A stretch of DNA of 64,000 bases from Mesostigma viride (taxonomy: Eukaryota > Streptophyta > Mesostigmatophyceae > Mesostigmatales > Mesostigmataceae), in assembly GCA_009746045.1 (NCBI GenBank), contig RPFO01000366.1, forward strand, positions 248,001 to 312,000, read 5' to 3'. The notes beneath the pieces were generated by a model. That model was given only the letters and a program-made list of their open reading frames with translations. It ran no database searches and had not been told where the DNA came from. This document shows, piece by piece, positions 48,440 to 60,600 of the stretch. The position numbers and the translations under genes are program-made. Each line of letters begins with the position of its first letter. Positions within the stretch are counted from its first letter, which is position 1.

Positions 48440-48800
48440 TAAGCTATCTCGATCTTAAACTAATATATAAATTAAATCCTAGCTACGCTACTCAGCAAGG
48501 CGCCCCTTCATCCTGGGGGGGAGGGACTTGCCCACAGGGGCTGCCGGGCCGGGTGGGCCTGGCTGGACAATGGTCTGCCACCTCTTCTTGTTCTGCATAG
48601 CAGTCCAAGCAACAGAGAGGGAGGAAATGCGGTCTTCAAACTGGGCCGGCTGGGACCACTAGGTCGGCCAGCAACTGATCTGAATGGTTCATGGCAGTTC
48701 TACCAACCCGTCGGGGTATGTCCTTGGGGCCAGGCCAGGTCAGTAAGGATATGCCGCCCCGGCCGACATCCCATGTGGGTGCGCAATTAATATGACCTGT
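48440..48800 (-). mobile_element. LINE 3'-end remnant
   Basis: The minus strand reads FEDRISSLSVAWTAMQNKKR and then MKGRLAE with a stop, in the style of the C-termini of the other LINEs here, followed by an AT-rich tail. It abuts the truncated 5' end of the neighbouring LINE. Only a fragment is visible. Confidence 0.45.
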
Positions 48801-50700
48801 GTGAACATTGCATTACTATTATTGACGTGAACAAACAGGCGGTGCTAGGCGAGGCACATGCATAGCTAGGCTGGCGGATATCATTGGCTACTGGTTAGGC
48901 TATGGGCGTGCACGCATGACCCTGCATAATTTGACATGGCACAATGGCTAGGACTGCGCCCAGGTTGCATCACCCAGGCATGGGTGTGACTATCATATTA
49001 ATTAGCGTAGGTAAAATTTTAAGGGTTTCGGGGTGCCACCTCCCCTGAAGTGAGACAACTATATGGGTGGTCCCACGCGGAATGGGGTCATTTTTGGCGC
49101 ATTTTGCAAGAAAAAAACGCTAGTTTCAATCGTCCGATCGCGTATTTTCGCGCGAATTTGGCGTCCGATCGCGTATTTTCGAGCTAATTTGGTGTCATAA
49201 TGCTTAATTCATGTCAATTTGAGCGTACATTCCACATCGAGAGGCTTGAAAGTTAGTAATTCATGTCAATTTTATGTGGAGAGGCTCGACATCATCCTAG
49301 TTACCTTTGTATTAACCCATGGTCCGCCGATGCGGTCCATTTGGACCACAACTCACGTAACGTAAATGTAACGCGTAATTCCGTGACCTCCGACGTAAGT
49401 GAGGTAACGTAAATATGTCCGGCCGGTCGGGGCAGACCCAACGTGAATGAAAATGCTTAGGTTGGGTAGGTAATTGCTCCATAGCCCAGTAAATACCACC
49501 ACTTTCTTGCAGGCAGTCACGTGACTTTTGCTAACATTTTTTACCGTTGCGCGCGCGCATAGCGAGATATGGCTGTCAGTGTGCCATTTTGTGGCAATTT
49601 AGGGTTCCGCGGCGTGAAATTGGTCAGATGATGACCCCTGAACGATGATGCATTATTTTGGTACGTCAAGAATGATCAGATGTATGCTGTTGAGGAAACA
49701 CGCAGTGGCTATTACCTCTGTCTTGGTAGTCACTGTCAGACGAGACTTCCCGTTTGGTATCGCCGGTTTCCTTTGGTTCTTGGGAGTCTCCGTCTGCCTG
49801 GGCCTCCCGCGTCTTTACGAAAGTCCGCTGCGCCATTTGCTGGGAACGTGGAAGCGTTAGACGTCATCTTTGCACATATCTTCAACATGGTAATGATGAC
49901 GGATGCATGGATAGAGCGGCTATGGCCGCCTCTCCCACTAGTAGCTGCATACGTGACGTATGAGCATGCCGGCCAGCGGAACCCGGCCAGGTCATGATCG
50001 AGGCAGGTACGGCAGTGCGTTTGCACGTTGTTTGCAGGGAAACTCGTACGTTCTTACATGTCTTTTGATGAGTAGGATAGTGGTTATTGCAACAGCTTTC
50101 CATGCCTGCTCTAGGAGGGGTATTAGCCATTATGGTGCACAATTTGTGGCACCTCTTTGGGGGATATCGTTCAGTGATGGCAAGTTGGCGTCATGTTTGG
50201 ATTCCAGCAGGTTTGGCACTCTATTGTGGTCATTTATATTGCATAATTGTATAGCATGGCATAGTTGGCTGTTTGCGCGCGCGTAAGCCACACATGTACA
50301 CGCGAGCATTATACATGTCAATTGGGGTGTCCGGGTGGTTTGACCAAAGGAAAGCACCCTTGGACTATCCAACTAAATTGTCCAATGTTGGTATTGAGGT
50401 TTCTGACCCCCCCCTGAGAAAAATGGGGGGGTGTACTTTTTCTTGCACGGAAACGATCGTCTTTTGGCCAACTTTGGTTGGAGCTATTATCCAAATGCCT
50501 TGATATACCAATGGTATTATTGCATATTCTGAAAGCCCTTGAAGTGTAGATATTCCTAGTACCGGGGTTGAGGGTATTTGGAGTTGTGGTCTAGGAGTTA
50601 TGATTTTTTTCATTTTCAGGGGTCAAAAAAACAAAAAAAGTGGTGGCGGACCATGGGTTAACCATAGGACGAGCATTGCTAGCGCATGTCCAAGTGCTAA
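48800..50700. other. Non-coding stretch
   Basis: I see no supported gene. A short direct repeat (CGTCCGATCGCGTATTTTCG, two copies near 49130-49185) is present; the small ORFs lack any family signature. It is the 3' flank of the broken gene that ends at 50708. Confidence 0.4.
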
Positions 50701-50707
50701 CTTCCCC

Positions 50708-51003
50708 TCAAGCTTTCGAAGGCCTCTTCCGTAATTTCGCTTCCGCGATCTGCTGTTCCGTTTTCGAGTTCCTCCTCTTCTTATCGATCTCCTTTGCAGG
50801 CGCCCAGACTTCCACATCCTTCCAGCTCTTGCCATCCGTCAGCTTTACCACCTTCATCGCGTAGTCCAGCGGCATCCACCACAACTTGTTCTTCAACTTC
50901 CCTCCCTTCTCCCCCTCAGCGAAAAACTTAAATGCGACGTCCCTCCACTTGGTGTCGTATCCAGACACCTGCCCATAAAGCATGACGTCTTCTAGCTTGG
51001 CAT
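50708..51003 (-). pseudogene. Detached 3' part of the last exon of the unknown gene
   Basis: The stretch encodes a basic segment beginning AKLEDVMLYGQVSG and ending KLRKRPSKA before TGA. It lies just beyond the LINE 3' tail, on the same strand and in the same frame as the exon piece that ends ATPMYAKL at 54464. The shared bases ATGCCAAGCT (minus strand) are the target-site duplication, so removing the LINE restores one continuous exon. Confidence 0.85.
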
Positions 51004-54000
51004 TAATTAATTAATTAATTAGACTCGTGCTCCCGTTGGGGAGTCACGGAGCATTAACCCCGATGGATGGATGGATGGATGGGTGCAACATTCCTACCGG
51101 TCTAATCTATCTATATTGGCTACCTACTACATCTACCTAACAGCATTCTAACTACAACATCTATCTAGGCAGCCGCACGCTGCCCGAGGGGGAGCTATCT
51201 GGCGTGCCTCCCGCGGGACTGCACACGCGGGCGCTTCCCCACTGGGGGGGGCTCATTGTCCTCTATGACCTGGGCCCACTTGCCCTTGTCCATCATCTTC
51301 TTCCAAATCACGGAGAGGCCGAGGCCCCCCATATCCTCTGCTAGCTGTTCCTTGAAGGTGCGGGCCTTGCGGCGTCTAACATCACTAGGCCCAGCCCACG
51401 TCAGGAGGTGCCGGCCAGGCTGGGCTGGTCGCAGTCCTGCGGGGGGGCCACGTGAGGTGTCTACCTGGTTGGTGCGAGCTAGGTGCCCTACAAGCTGCAG
51501 GCGGCGTTGCTTAACCCCTAAATGGTCTTGCTGCCGATTTTCCGCCAAAAATCGAGTTCCAGCCGATGCATCGGCCCCTTCTCGGGGGACCAGATGCCGC
51601 GAAATCTATTGAGAATTAGGAAAAGTTTAGCTGAGAAGATCGAAAGTTTATAAAATTCTTCACAGCATGGTACTAGGGTTTGCTATATTTTGACCAAGTT
51701 TAACAGGTGTTCCAGACCGTCAAAGTACAAGGGGTCAGGGTACTTTTTCACGTACAACGTGCATTCCGGAAAACGACGACCTGGCCATGGCGGCTTGCGC
51801 CCACGCATGGCATTTACGTTTGCGTTCGAATTTTCTGGCCAAACTTAGGATATTGATTTTAAACGTCCTAAAGATGATACAGGCCAATTTTTGGTTCGCG
51901 GGAATGCCATTTGATAGGTGTCGGCAGCGTTCTTGCTGGAAATAACTGCGATCAGGCCGGACGATAGAAACGTTGACAGCAATACCTTTCCGGCGTAATT
52001 CAAAGGATATATTGGTTTCTTTGTACTTTTTATGATACATAGTAGTCGTAAACGTGCAAGGGTGGCCAGAAATCGCCGAATCCAGCGACCATGCTGCACA
52101 ACTTTGGTGTGCCGAAATGCGCCATTTTGCGGCCACCGCCTGGGCCAAGTTAACGCCATCCATGCCTGGTAAAGCTTAAGCATCGTTTTCCTATCGATGT
52201 TTGACGTTTATATATACGTTCTAGCTTGTGTAGCACATTCTTTTTGCACTATTCATGCTCTTTCTTGACCCTGGCCTGGCCCCTTTCTAAAACACCCTTC
52301 TTAGATGCTTCCCTCAGTCAGTTGACCTGCCACAGCGTGATGGTGATAAGTTTTAGAGGCTGTATGGGTTTGAATACCTCCATATATGTTTGTTATACAT
52401 TTCCCATACACATATTGCATGAGTGTGAGGCAGTTGGCTGGTCTCTGTGGCATCATCAAGCACGTAACTGGTGAGTACAAGCTTCCCATTGACAGCATGT
52501 GCCACCAGGTGTGCTGGCCATCACCTGGCAAGCTATAGCAGCTTAGGCCTAGTTTATCCTTGCTAGGGCAGGCTGAAATAGGCTCAACACCACTAGTTTG
52601 CTGGTGGCTGCCTCCTAGAATGCATGCCTTGCGTAGGGTGTCCGTACCACGTTACCTACGTGCATGGACAAGGTGGCACCCGCACATAGGTGCCATGTAA
52701 GGGCAGTGTGATGATGCAGTTATGTTTCCCCATCATTGTGGAAGGGAAATGTATTGTTTGGCATGGTTGGTGGCCATATTAGGAGGTAGTATGCCCACCC
52801 CTACTCCCTTGGTTGCTTTTTACCAACGGTACCCCTATGGGCTGTACTGGGTGTAACTGCTGGTATAACCACCCAAATTATGACCCCAATGGCTCAAACT
52901 GTTCAGCAACTAATTGTTTATCATCCCTGAAGTGGTAGGTGCCTAGGTCTTATAACATAATTCAAAATGCACATTCTACCAAAAATGAAAACGCGCGTCT
53001 TGACCCCCCTGACTTTGACGGCAGTTAAACATGGCCTACCCTGCATATATGTGAGGTTGTGATATACCAACCCGAAGGGCAACTCATGGACATGCTTGGC
53101 CCCCAAGGACAGCCATTGGATATGGGTAGGTTGGATGGCATCTGGTTTGCAAAATTGTGAAGATCCAGCCGATTTATCGGCAGGATCTCAGACCATTTAG
53201 GGGTTAATTAATGGTGCTGGTGATATAGGGCATGCCCTGGTACAGGTCCTCATTGCGGACATGAGCAGCATATCCTACTCTGAAAATGGAACGCAGCATG
53301 CTAGTGACCGCGCCGTCCAGCTTGCGGGCCAGGTCGGCGGTGAGGGTCCACGTCTCGGCGCCATACGTGAGAACAGGAAGGACAAGGACCTTGAACAGGT
53401 CCTGTTTCTCGATCTTGCCCAGGGGCTTGCGCCACAGGGCCCGGTACTGACGTAAAGCGTGCCAGGCGAGGGAGATGCGATGGTCCACATCAACCTCGCA
53501 GCTGGGGAGCAGGCTGCCCAGCAGCTTAACGCGGTCCCGATACGGGACTTGAGAGCCGTCTAGGAGATAGAGGGGCGGCGGAGAGTTGGTGAGCCCCACC
53601 GCCAGGGCCTCTGTCTTCTTGCTGACCTCAAGCCCCACTGCACGGGCCTCGAGAGCCATGCAGGCAGTCAAGCCATGTCTGCACGTGCTCAGTGTCCTCG
53701 AAGAGGGTGGTGTCGTCTGCGTAAATGATGTCTGCTAGCCGAATCTCCGTGTCCGCACCGCCATGCCAGAATTTGTTAGCAACCTGCACTCCTGGTTCCC
53801 TGCCCATGATGCGGGCAAATCGCTTGCGCGCCTGAATCATTACATATTCGACAACAATAATGAACAGGTAGGGCGACAGCACGCAGCCCTGCCACACACC
53901 CTTCTGTAAAGGGCATGGGGGCGTGGTCCCGTAAGAAGTGCGCACCGAAGTGGTGGACCCTTCATACAGGTTGCGGATGACAGCAATCAGGGGGCGGGGA

Positions 54001-54463
54001 ATCCGGAACAACTCGAGGATGTCCCAAAGCGCAGGCCAGAAAACCGAATCGAAGGCTTTGATGAAGTCCACCAGCACAAGGTGCAAAGGGGACTCACCAG
54101 GCTGAAGGCGTTGCAGTTCCTCCACCAGTCGGCGAGTAGCGAAGAGCGCCTGTACTGTGTTGCGACCTGAGCGAAAGCCGTGCTGAGTCTCGCTGAGGTG
54201 ACCGTCCAGGGCCGTGCGCAGGCGGTTCAGGATGAGCCGCATAAGAAGCTTGAGGGGGGCACTTTGAATGCACACCCCTCTGTAGTTGCCGGGGTCGGCA
54301 GGCGACCCCTTGTTCTTGTACAGCATCGTGCGAAAACTGTGTTGCCAGGCCGCTGGAGGTGGTTGCGACGACAGCAGAAGGCGGTTGCAGATGTCCCGGA
54401 AGAGCAGCATAACACCAGTGTCCTCGAATTCGGCTGCTAGTTTTACAGCTATCCTAGTTTCAC
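51004..54463 (-). mobile_element. 5'-truncated RTE-like LINE inserted in an exon
   Basis: Bounded by the 10-bp target duplication AGCTTGGCAT at 50994-51003 and 54464-54473 (plus strand). It encodes a non-LTR reverse transcriptase: MLYKNKGSPADPGNYRGV, QHGFRSGRNT, LVDFIKAFDSVFW, GVWQGCVLSPYLFIIVVEY and the intact catalytic IIYADDTTL. One frame change near 53660 breaks the ORF. After the piggyBac-like insertion it resumes with KQRRLQLVGHLARTNQ and GLSVIWKKMMDKGKW and ends in a (TTAA)n tail. The C-terminal GHLAR motif and a short-repeat tail suggest the RTE clade (inference). Without the nested element it is about 1.77 kb, so it is 5'-truncated, as most LINE copies are. Confidence 0.9.
51515..53203. 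mobile_element. piggyBac-like TTAA element nested in the LINE
   Basis: Its ends are inverted: CCCCTAAATGGTCT at 51515 and its complement AGACCATTTAGGGG ending at 53203, with a second shared block CTGCCGAT slightly inside. TTAA flanks both sides (51511-51514, 53204-53207), and the LINE reading frame resumes across it. TTAA targeting with CCC ends is the piggyBac signature. At 1,689 bp and with no recognisable transposase it is probably non-autonomous. An extra TTAA stands on the right side (TTAATTAA). Confidence 0.85.
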
Positions 54464-57356
54464 AGCTTGGCATACATTGGCGTAGCCGTATCCTTGTTCC
54501 CTGCTTGCATAATGGCTGAAGTCCACCCATCACACCAAAAGGCCTCTGGTGCTCCGAACCCCATTTCCCCGTCCATAAGTCTCATTTCCAACGTGGGCTT
54601 CTCATCATCCTCATCGCCCGCCTGATTGTCTTCCGCCCCCTTAGGCTCCTCCCGTCCGGAAGTGTCAGCATGTACAGCCGCTGGTCCGAAGCCCACCGCC
54701 ACATTTGCCAAGCGAAGTAACTGCTCCACATCCTCCTTACCTGCGAGCAAACCGATCATGCCATCAACGCATGACTAAAATCGAGTTAGTAGAAATCGGA
54801 CTGCCAACCGTAAAAAATCAAAACACTCTACATACCAGAATTCACTCGCAGATTTTTTCTTACCCTTTTTGGCCTTTTCCTTCGACCTCTGCTCGCAGGT
54901 AGACCCCGTCTGGGGGTGGGGGGCAGGCGCCGGGGCGGGTTTGGCGGGCTCGGCAACCTTGGCAGTCTTCGCGGTCTTGGGTAACTTCTTGGAAGCAACG
55001 CGCTCCTTTCCCCCGTCCTCCTCCTCTCCGCCGCCATCCTCCTCCTCCTTCTCCTCCTCATCGTCCGAATCTGAAAGCACAACTGCTTTTCGACGCCGTT
55101 TCTGAGGCAGGGCAGGCTTGGGAGGCTTCCCCACCTTGGCCGATTTCTTGGAAGCAACGTGCTCCGCAGCCTTCCCACCCTTGGCGGATTTCTTGGTAGC
55201 AACGTGCTGCTCCTCCTCCTCCTCCTCCTCCTCCTCCTCCTCCCCCTCCTCCTCCTCAGCATCGTCGTCCTCCTCCTCCTCCTCCTCCTCAGCATCGTCG
55301 TCCGAATCAGCCACTGCCACAACTGGCTTACGAAGCTGCTTCTTCGGTACCTGAGAAATGGCCAGAGTCGGCGGGGGAACCCGAAGCTGCTTCTTCGGTA
55401 CCTGAGAACTGGGCAGAGGCGCCGGGGTGGGCAGAGTCGGCGGGAACCCGAAGCTGCTTCTTCGGAACCTGAAAAACGGGCTGCGACGCGGCAGGCTTGG
55501 AAGGCCCACCTCCATCATCCTCAACAAGTGACACGACTGCCCGTCGAGTCACTTGAGAAGCGGGCTTCTTCGCCGCAGGCGGATCCGAATCACCTTCAGG
55601 CCCCGTCATCTGTTCGGCCTGCTGCGTTCTGACCTCGACGGGGGTCTCTCCGCGGTTAGACCCTCCTGCCGGACCTCCATCCCCTCCATCCCCTCCCTCC
55701 AACAACTGTTGGTCATCCCTCTCCACCACGGCGGACAATCCCCCAGCTTCGTGGGAAGCTTTTCGCTTCTTCGCCCTTCCGAGCCTAGGCCCCCCATCAC
55801 CTTCCCCCTGTTCAAGCCGCTCCCACAATTCACTCCCTTTCCCGATCCTTTCCACTATCTCTTGAAACCCCTTAATCTCCGTCTCGGTACCAAACACGAT
55901 CACCATCGGTTCGAACCTGGAGAAAAACTCGTGGGCGCAAGCCTTCAGCACATGATCGTACATCCCGCCCGGTTGGGGAATGTCCGATTCTGGCGGGCAA
56001 GGACCGAACGCCCACCACCTCTGAAAGTTACTCCACTTATCACCCCAAATGTTCGCCAAGTTCAGCAGGCTCAGGCACGGAAGGGACCTGCCCAAGGGAA
56101 AGGGGCGGGCTGAAGCTGAGGCAACCTCGCCTGCCACCTGCTTGACGAGCGACTTGTCATCATCATCACCGTCTAGTGACAGCAAAACCAGACCCGGCGA
56201 CGGCCCCAGTCCACACTCTGCCACTCATACTTCACGTCCCACTCCTCCTCCTCCTTCGCCTCCTCCTCCTTCTTCGCCTCCGTCTCCTTCCCCTTCCCCT
56301 TCCCCTTCTCCAGCCCCTTCACCGGCCCCTTCATCGCCGCCTCCTTCACCCCCCTTCGAGTAATCCAACTTTTGGAGCGTACTTCCTGAACGCTTCCGGA
56401 GCCAAAAGTGCCAAACCCACCGTCTTGTCCTCGCTCTCTTTTAGCAGAATCTCCTGAAAGTCGATCTTGCCATTACTGAGATCCTTTCTCGGAATCCTCA
56501 GATGTGCGGCGTGTTTTTTGGCTTTAAGAAGGTAGGCGATGTTCCTCGTTATGATGACGGCCACATCCCAAAATTCCCGGTATCTGGCCACAATCTCCTT
56601 CCTGCCGACCGGCCGAGCGAGAGGATGGAGATTGAAGACGAGTTCGAAAATATGAGACGCCACAAACTCCTTGCCATTTGCGTCCTTGCATTGCGCTTCC
56701 AGCGTCACATCCTCCTTGAATCTGGCGCAAATGGTCAGCCGCAGGCACTCCAGCACATCCTTGGCGATCTCCACCAACTTGGTGAGCTTTTCCGGTCCAA
56801 CCTGGCAGCTCATGATGCAATCGATCACGGCGTCCATCATAGGAAGGCTGGCCAAGTTCCTGAAAGAAGTCCAAGAGACCTTCTGGCCTTTCTTCTCCCC
56901 CTCTGCATTCGCGAATTTGCACCTTTGCATCATCACCTCCTCAGGCGCGGGTTTCGTTGAGGCAGGATCATCAGTCTGCTCCTGTGTCAGACGGAGAAAC
57001 GTGTTGGCCAGCGTGCGACTGTAAGCGGAATGCACTGAAGCAATGCTGTGGGCCGGCTTTTTCTTTCCTTCTGCTTCCTCCTCGTGTACATCCACCGCTG
57101 CCGGCTCCACATTCCCTTCCCTTCCCCCCGCTTGCCGCATAGCCGGGAGGATGTACGTGAGCAGATTGGTATAGTGGCCATCCGCAATATAGTGGCCCTT
57201 CCCACGCGTGACTTTGCCGTATAGATATAGCTTGTTGTAGTTCCACACGTCAAGCAACGCCTGGCCCAGCGTACGATCCGCCACGGCTAAGTCCTCCGAA
57301 TTCGCCCCCTTGGCGATGTCGAACAGCTTCTCCAGCTTGCCGGTCAGCACCGCCTG

Positions 57357-57608
57357 CGACATCAATTAACATCGAGCGAGCAACGACAAAACTCAGTCAT
57401 AAAAGGCGAGGGGTATAGCTGCGGATAGACCCTAACAAAATTCGAAAAAGAAACGGCCGACAATACGCAACGAAAATTCCAACAAAAAAAAGGAGAGGGT
57501 CTAGCTGCAGCGAGACCCTCGCAAAAAACTTGAAGCGCACACAAAAAACAACCACGAAAATTCCGAGGGTCTACCCGCAGCTAGACCCTGCCAAAATAGA
57601 TAGCTTAC
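57357..57608 (-). repeat. Intron with three palindromic hairpin repeats
   Basis: GAGGGTCTAGCTGCAGCGAG (from 57495), GAGGGTCTACCCGCAGCTAG (from 57565) and a degenerate copy at about 57411. Two of them are next to AAAATTCC. They are members of the family centred on CTGCAG found throughout this gene's non-coding parts. Confidence 0.9.
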
Positions 57609-60600
57609 ATCTTCTTTTGCCTTAGGTAGATTTCGCAGCTCACTCCACGACGGGAGCAGGTCGCCACCCTTGAGAAGAATGACGTTCGTACCCATGTAAC
57701 CACCACGGAATTTCCGCAACAGGTCCTGGAATGCGTGCTCCGCCTCCTTAGGAGTATTTGCGAAATTGGACTCCGCCCCACCCTCGCACATCATTGCCCG
57801 AACCTCTCCCCACCCGCCATCCGGCCCCCTGAGAAACGACTTTAACCCCTTAAAGTAGTGGTTCCCATCCACCACCGCGTACCGGAGAACCAGATACGGT
57901 ACCGGTACCCGTTCCTCAAAAAATTTCGGATCGTAGGACTTCATCGCAGTATTGCACAGCAGGTTGAAAACCCGACTGCCCTCGATCTCCTGAGGCAAAA
58001 CTGCTTCCACCTCGTCCACCCTGGCGTAGGTACGCCACTCAAGTCCTCTCGCGAGGAAAGAGGTGGTGGACTCCGTGTTAAGCCACACGTCGACTTCAGT
58101 ATCCGAAAGGGGCCGGAAGTACCTGGACCCCACATCCTCCGCGTCAATCTTGGCGCCGTGGTGAATGCTTCAGCCACTTGACGAAATCCGGCATGCACAA
58201 GATTTGCTTGTCGAACAGGTCAGGTTGAGATTCGGCAAGCGCCTGGAAAGGGAACTGCCAGACCGGGACAACAACCTTGAAGTGCAAGGCGTTGTCCCGC
58301 GCATTGAGGAGAATGCGGCCGTTCTCCTTAATGGTTTCAAGGTTTAAACGCCGCTGCCTCAAAGCCTCTGGCAAAATAAGCGCGTTGACCGTCTGGATCC
58401 GCATACTGAAACATCCGGTCTGCTTAAAATCGGCCGGCCGAATCCAACGCGTTTCCCTGAGAGAATTGGCCTTCCGGATGTTCTGGTCCCTGACCTCCTT
58501 GTTCGAGTCGACCTTTTTCGAAGGCTTCCAGCTTTCAATGATAGGGTCGGTGTCCGGGTTCCCACTGCTCGTGAGCACCCCCTCCTTAAAAAGCTTGTTG
58601 AGTGACCGGAGCAGCTCAAGAAAGGGGGAGAACTCGGGCCAGTTTGGCAGGTCATCGACGTCCGCCATCCGCCTACTCGAGCAGTACTTGAGCATATCCT
58701 TCACCAGCGCGAACACGGCGTCATGACCAGGTAACTTCTTCTCCACCGTGGCGTCTTCGTCCCCCCGTCATCCTGAAGTAAAAAATCGAAAAGGACCGCA
58801 GGATTTGCTCAAGTCAGTAATATTTAGGCCGACCACGACATCCTGTTCAGGGACGAACAAAGTTCTGTTGGAATAATACCTTACTGACACTAAACACCAA
58901 GTCCCGCAGCCAGTCAGCGTCTACCCGCAGCGAGAGGTCTAAATTTTCACAACAATCGTACCTGTCCAGTTTTCTGCTGCTTCTTGGCCTCCTTAGCCTT
59001 CTCCTTCTCCGCCTTCTTCGCCTCCTTCTCCGCCGCCTTCGCCTCCGCGTTCTTCTTACTGTTAGCCTTTGCCACCGCATTCAGCGCCCTTTTTCCCTCA
59101 GCGGCCCGACGACGAAAATCAGACTTCATGAATTTCTCGATCTTGTCAACCTTTGCCTCTGAGTACTCCTTAGGCTGCCACTTGAAATTCTTGGTGGCTT
59201 TCGACTTCACCAGATTTACAAATTCATATGCCAATTCACTCTTAAAGGTAGCGGCACCCAACACCTCCGTATCGAAATCGGCATCGACTTCCGCCTCAAG
59301 TCGTGTCAGGTACTTGCGAAACTCGGACCCCGCAGGTCCCTCCGAATCGACGCCATCGGGCGGAGACTTAAGCATGATCAGGCCAACAGCAATAATATGA
59401 TCCTTCGCAACCTTCTTGCGGGAATCCAGCTTTTCCCTTTCATGCTCAGTCAATGCGGGCTTCGCCGCCTTCCCCCCCGCAGTACCCCCAGCGACAGCCC
59501 CCGCCTGCATGACAAAAAAAAACAACAAGAAGGGACTTGACCTCAGTTCGATTGTTGCACCATCGTCTCTCTGCGGAGATACCCCTCAGCACGAAAAAAA
59601 TCACACGAACTCGCGGCGGATGAACGTACCTGCACAGCCACTTCTCCCTCAGCGTCTCCCCCATCCTCATCTCCTCCAGCGTTTTCATCCCCCCCATCCT
59701 CATCTCCTCCAGCGTTTTCTTCCTCTCCGGCAGCGCCTGCTGAGGCCAAACCCCCCCCTGTCAACACCGAATACGACAGCTCATTGGAAATCAAAATTAG
59801 TCGACATTTGTATATTTCGCATAATGCGCTCACTAAAACTTCAGGCGAAATGCAGACATCCGGATATCGTTTAATGCTTACCATTTCCATCTCGAGTCCA
59901 GACCAAATACCAGCACTGTCAACAGCCATCGCCGCAGCCGCCCCCTGAAAAAAGACAACAGATTGGTGGGGGCACCGTTGAAATTAGCCGAAGATGTCAG
60001 TCTCAATAAAAGGGTGAGGGTCTACCTGCAGCTAGACCCCATGTAAGATGCTCGTGGAAACTCGACGGACAAGCACCCACCTTATCAACCAAGTCTGACA
60101 AATTCGTTACATCCTCCGATACGTCCCCTGGCATGGAGCCCCCCTGCATGATATGACAGGACAAACCATGAAGGTTGGTCAGCATATAGAGCCCTATTCA
60201 GGGAATGGAAACAAACCAAATCGATAAACGATATCGGCAAGTTAACGTACCGAAACGTAGAACTTCCACCTCCTCAAAATCTTCCCCAAAGGCCATATCG
60301 GCACTTGATGGGCTCTCTCCTTTTCCAGATTGCGCCTCAATTCCGCCTCGAAGAACAACTCGAGGGACTGCCAATGGCCTCCCGCCTCTAAATCAGACCA
60401 CTCCGTGTCTAACTTGGTTCGGATACTCTGGAGACAATCAACCAACGAGATTTGATCCAACCATTCCTGGACGACTTCCCGGTGTGGCTTATATGTCTGA
60501 ATAACATGGAAGTCCTCCCGGTGCCGGAAACTTTGGATCACCTGTCCAGCCCAATCCAAAAAGAAAGCGACCGCTTCCCGCGAAAGGCTGGCGTCCGGGC

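Noticed and set aside
49645..50286. Small genes at 49.6-50.3 kb
   Set aside because: Short overlapping ORFs with no conserved motif or splice support.
51735..52163. Transposase in the piggyBac-like element
   Set aside because: The 142-aa ORF has no DDD or other transposase motif and is too short.
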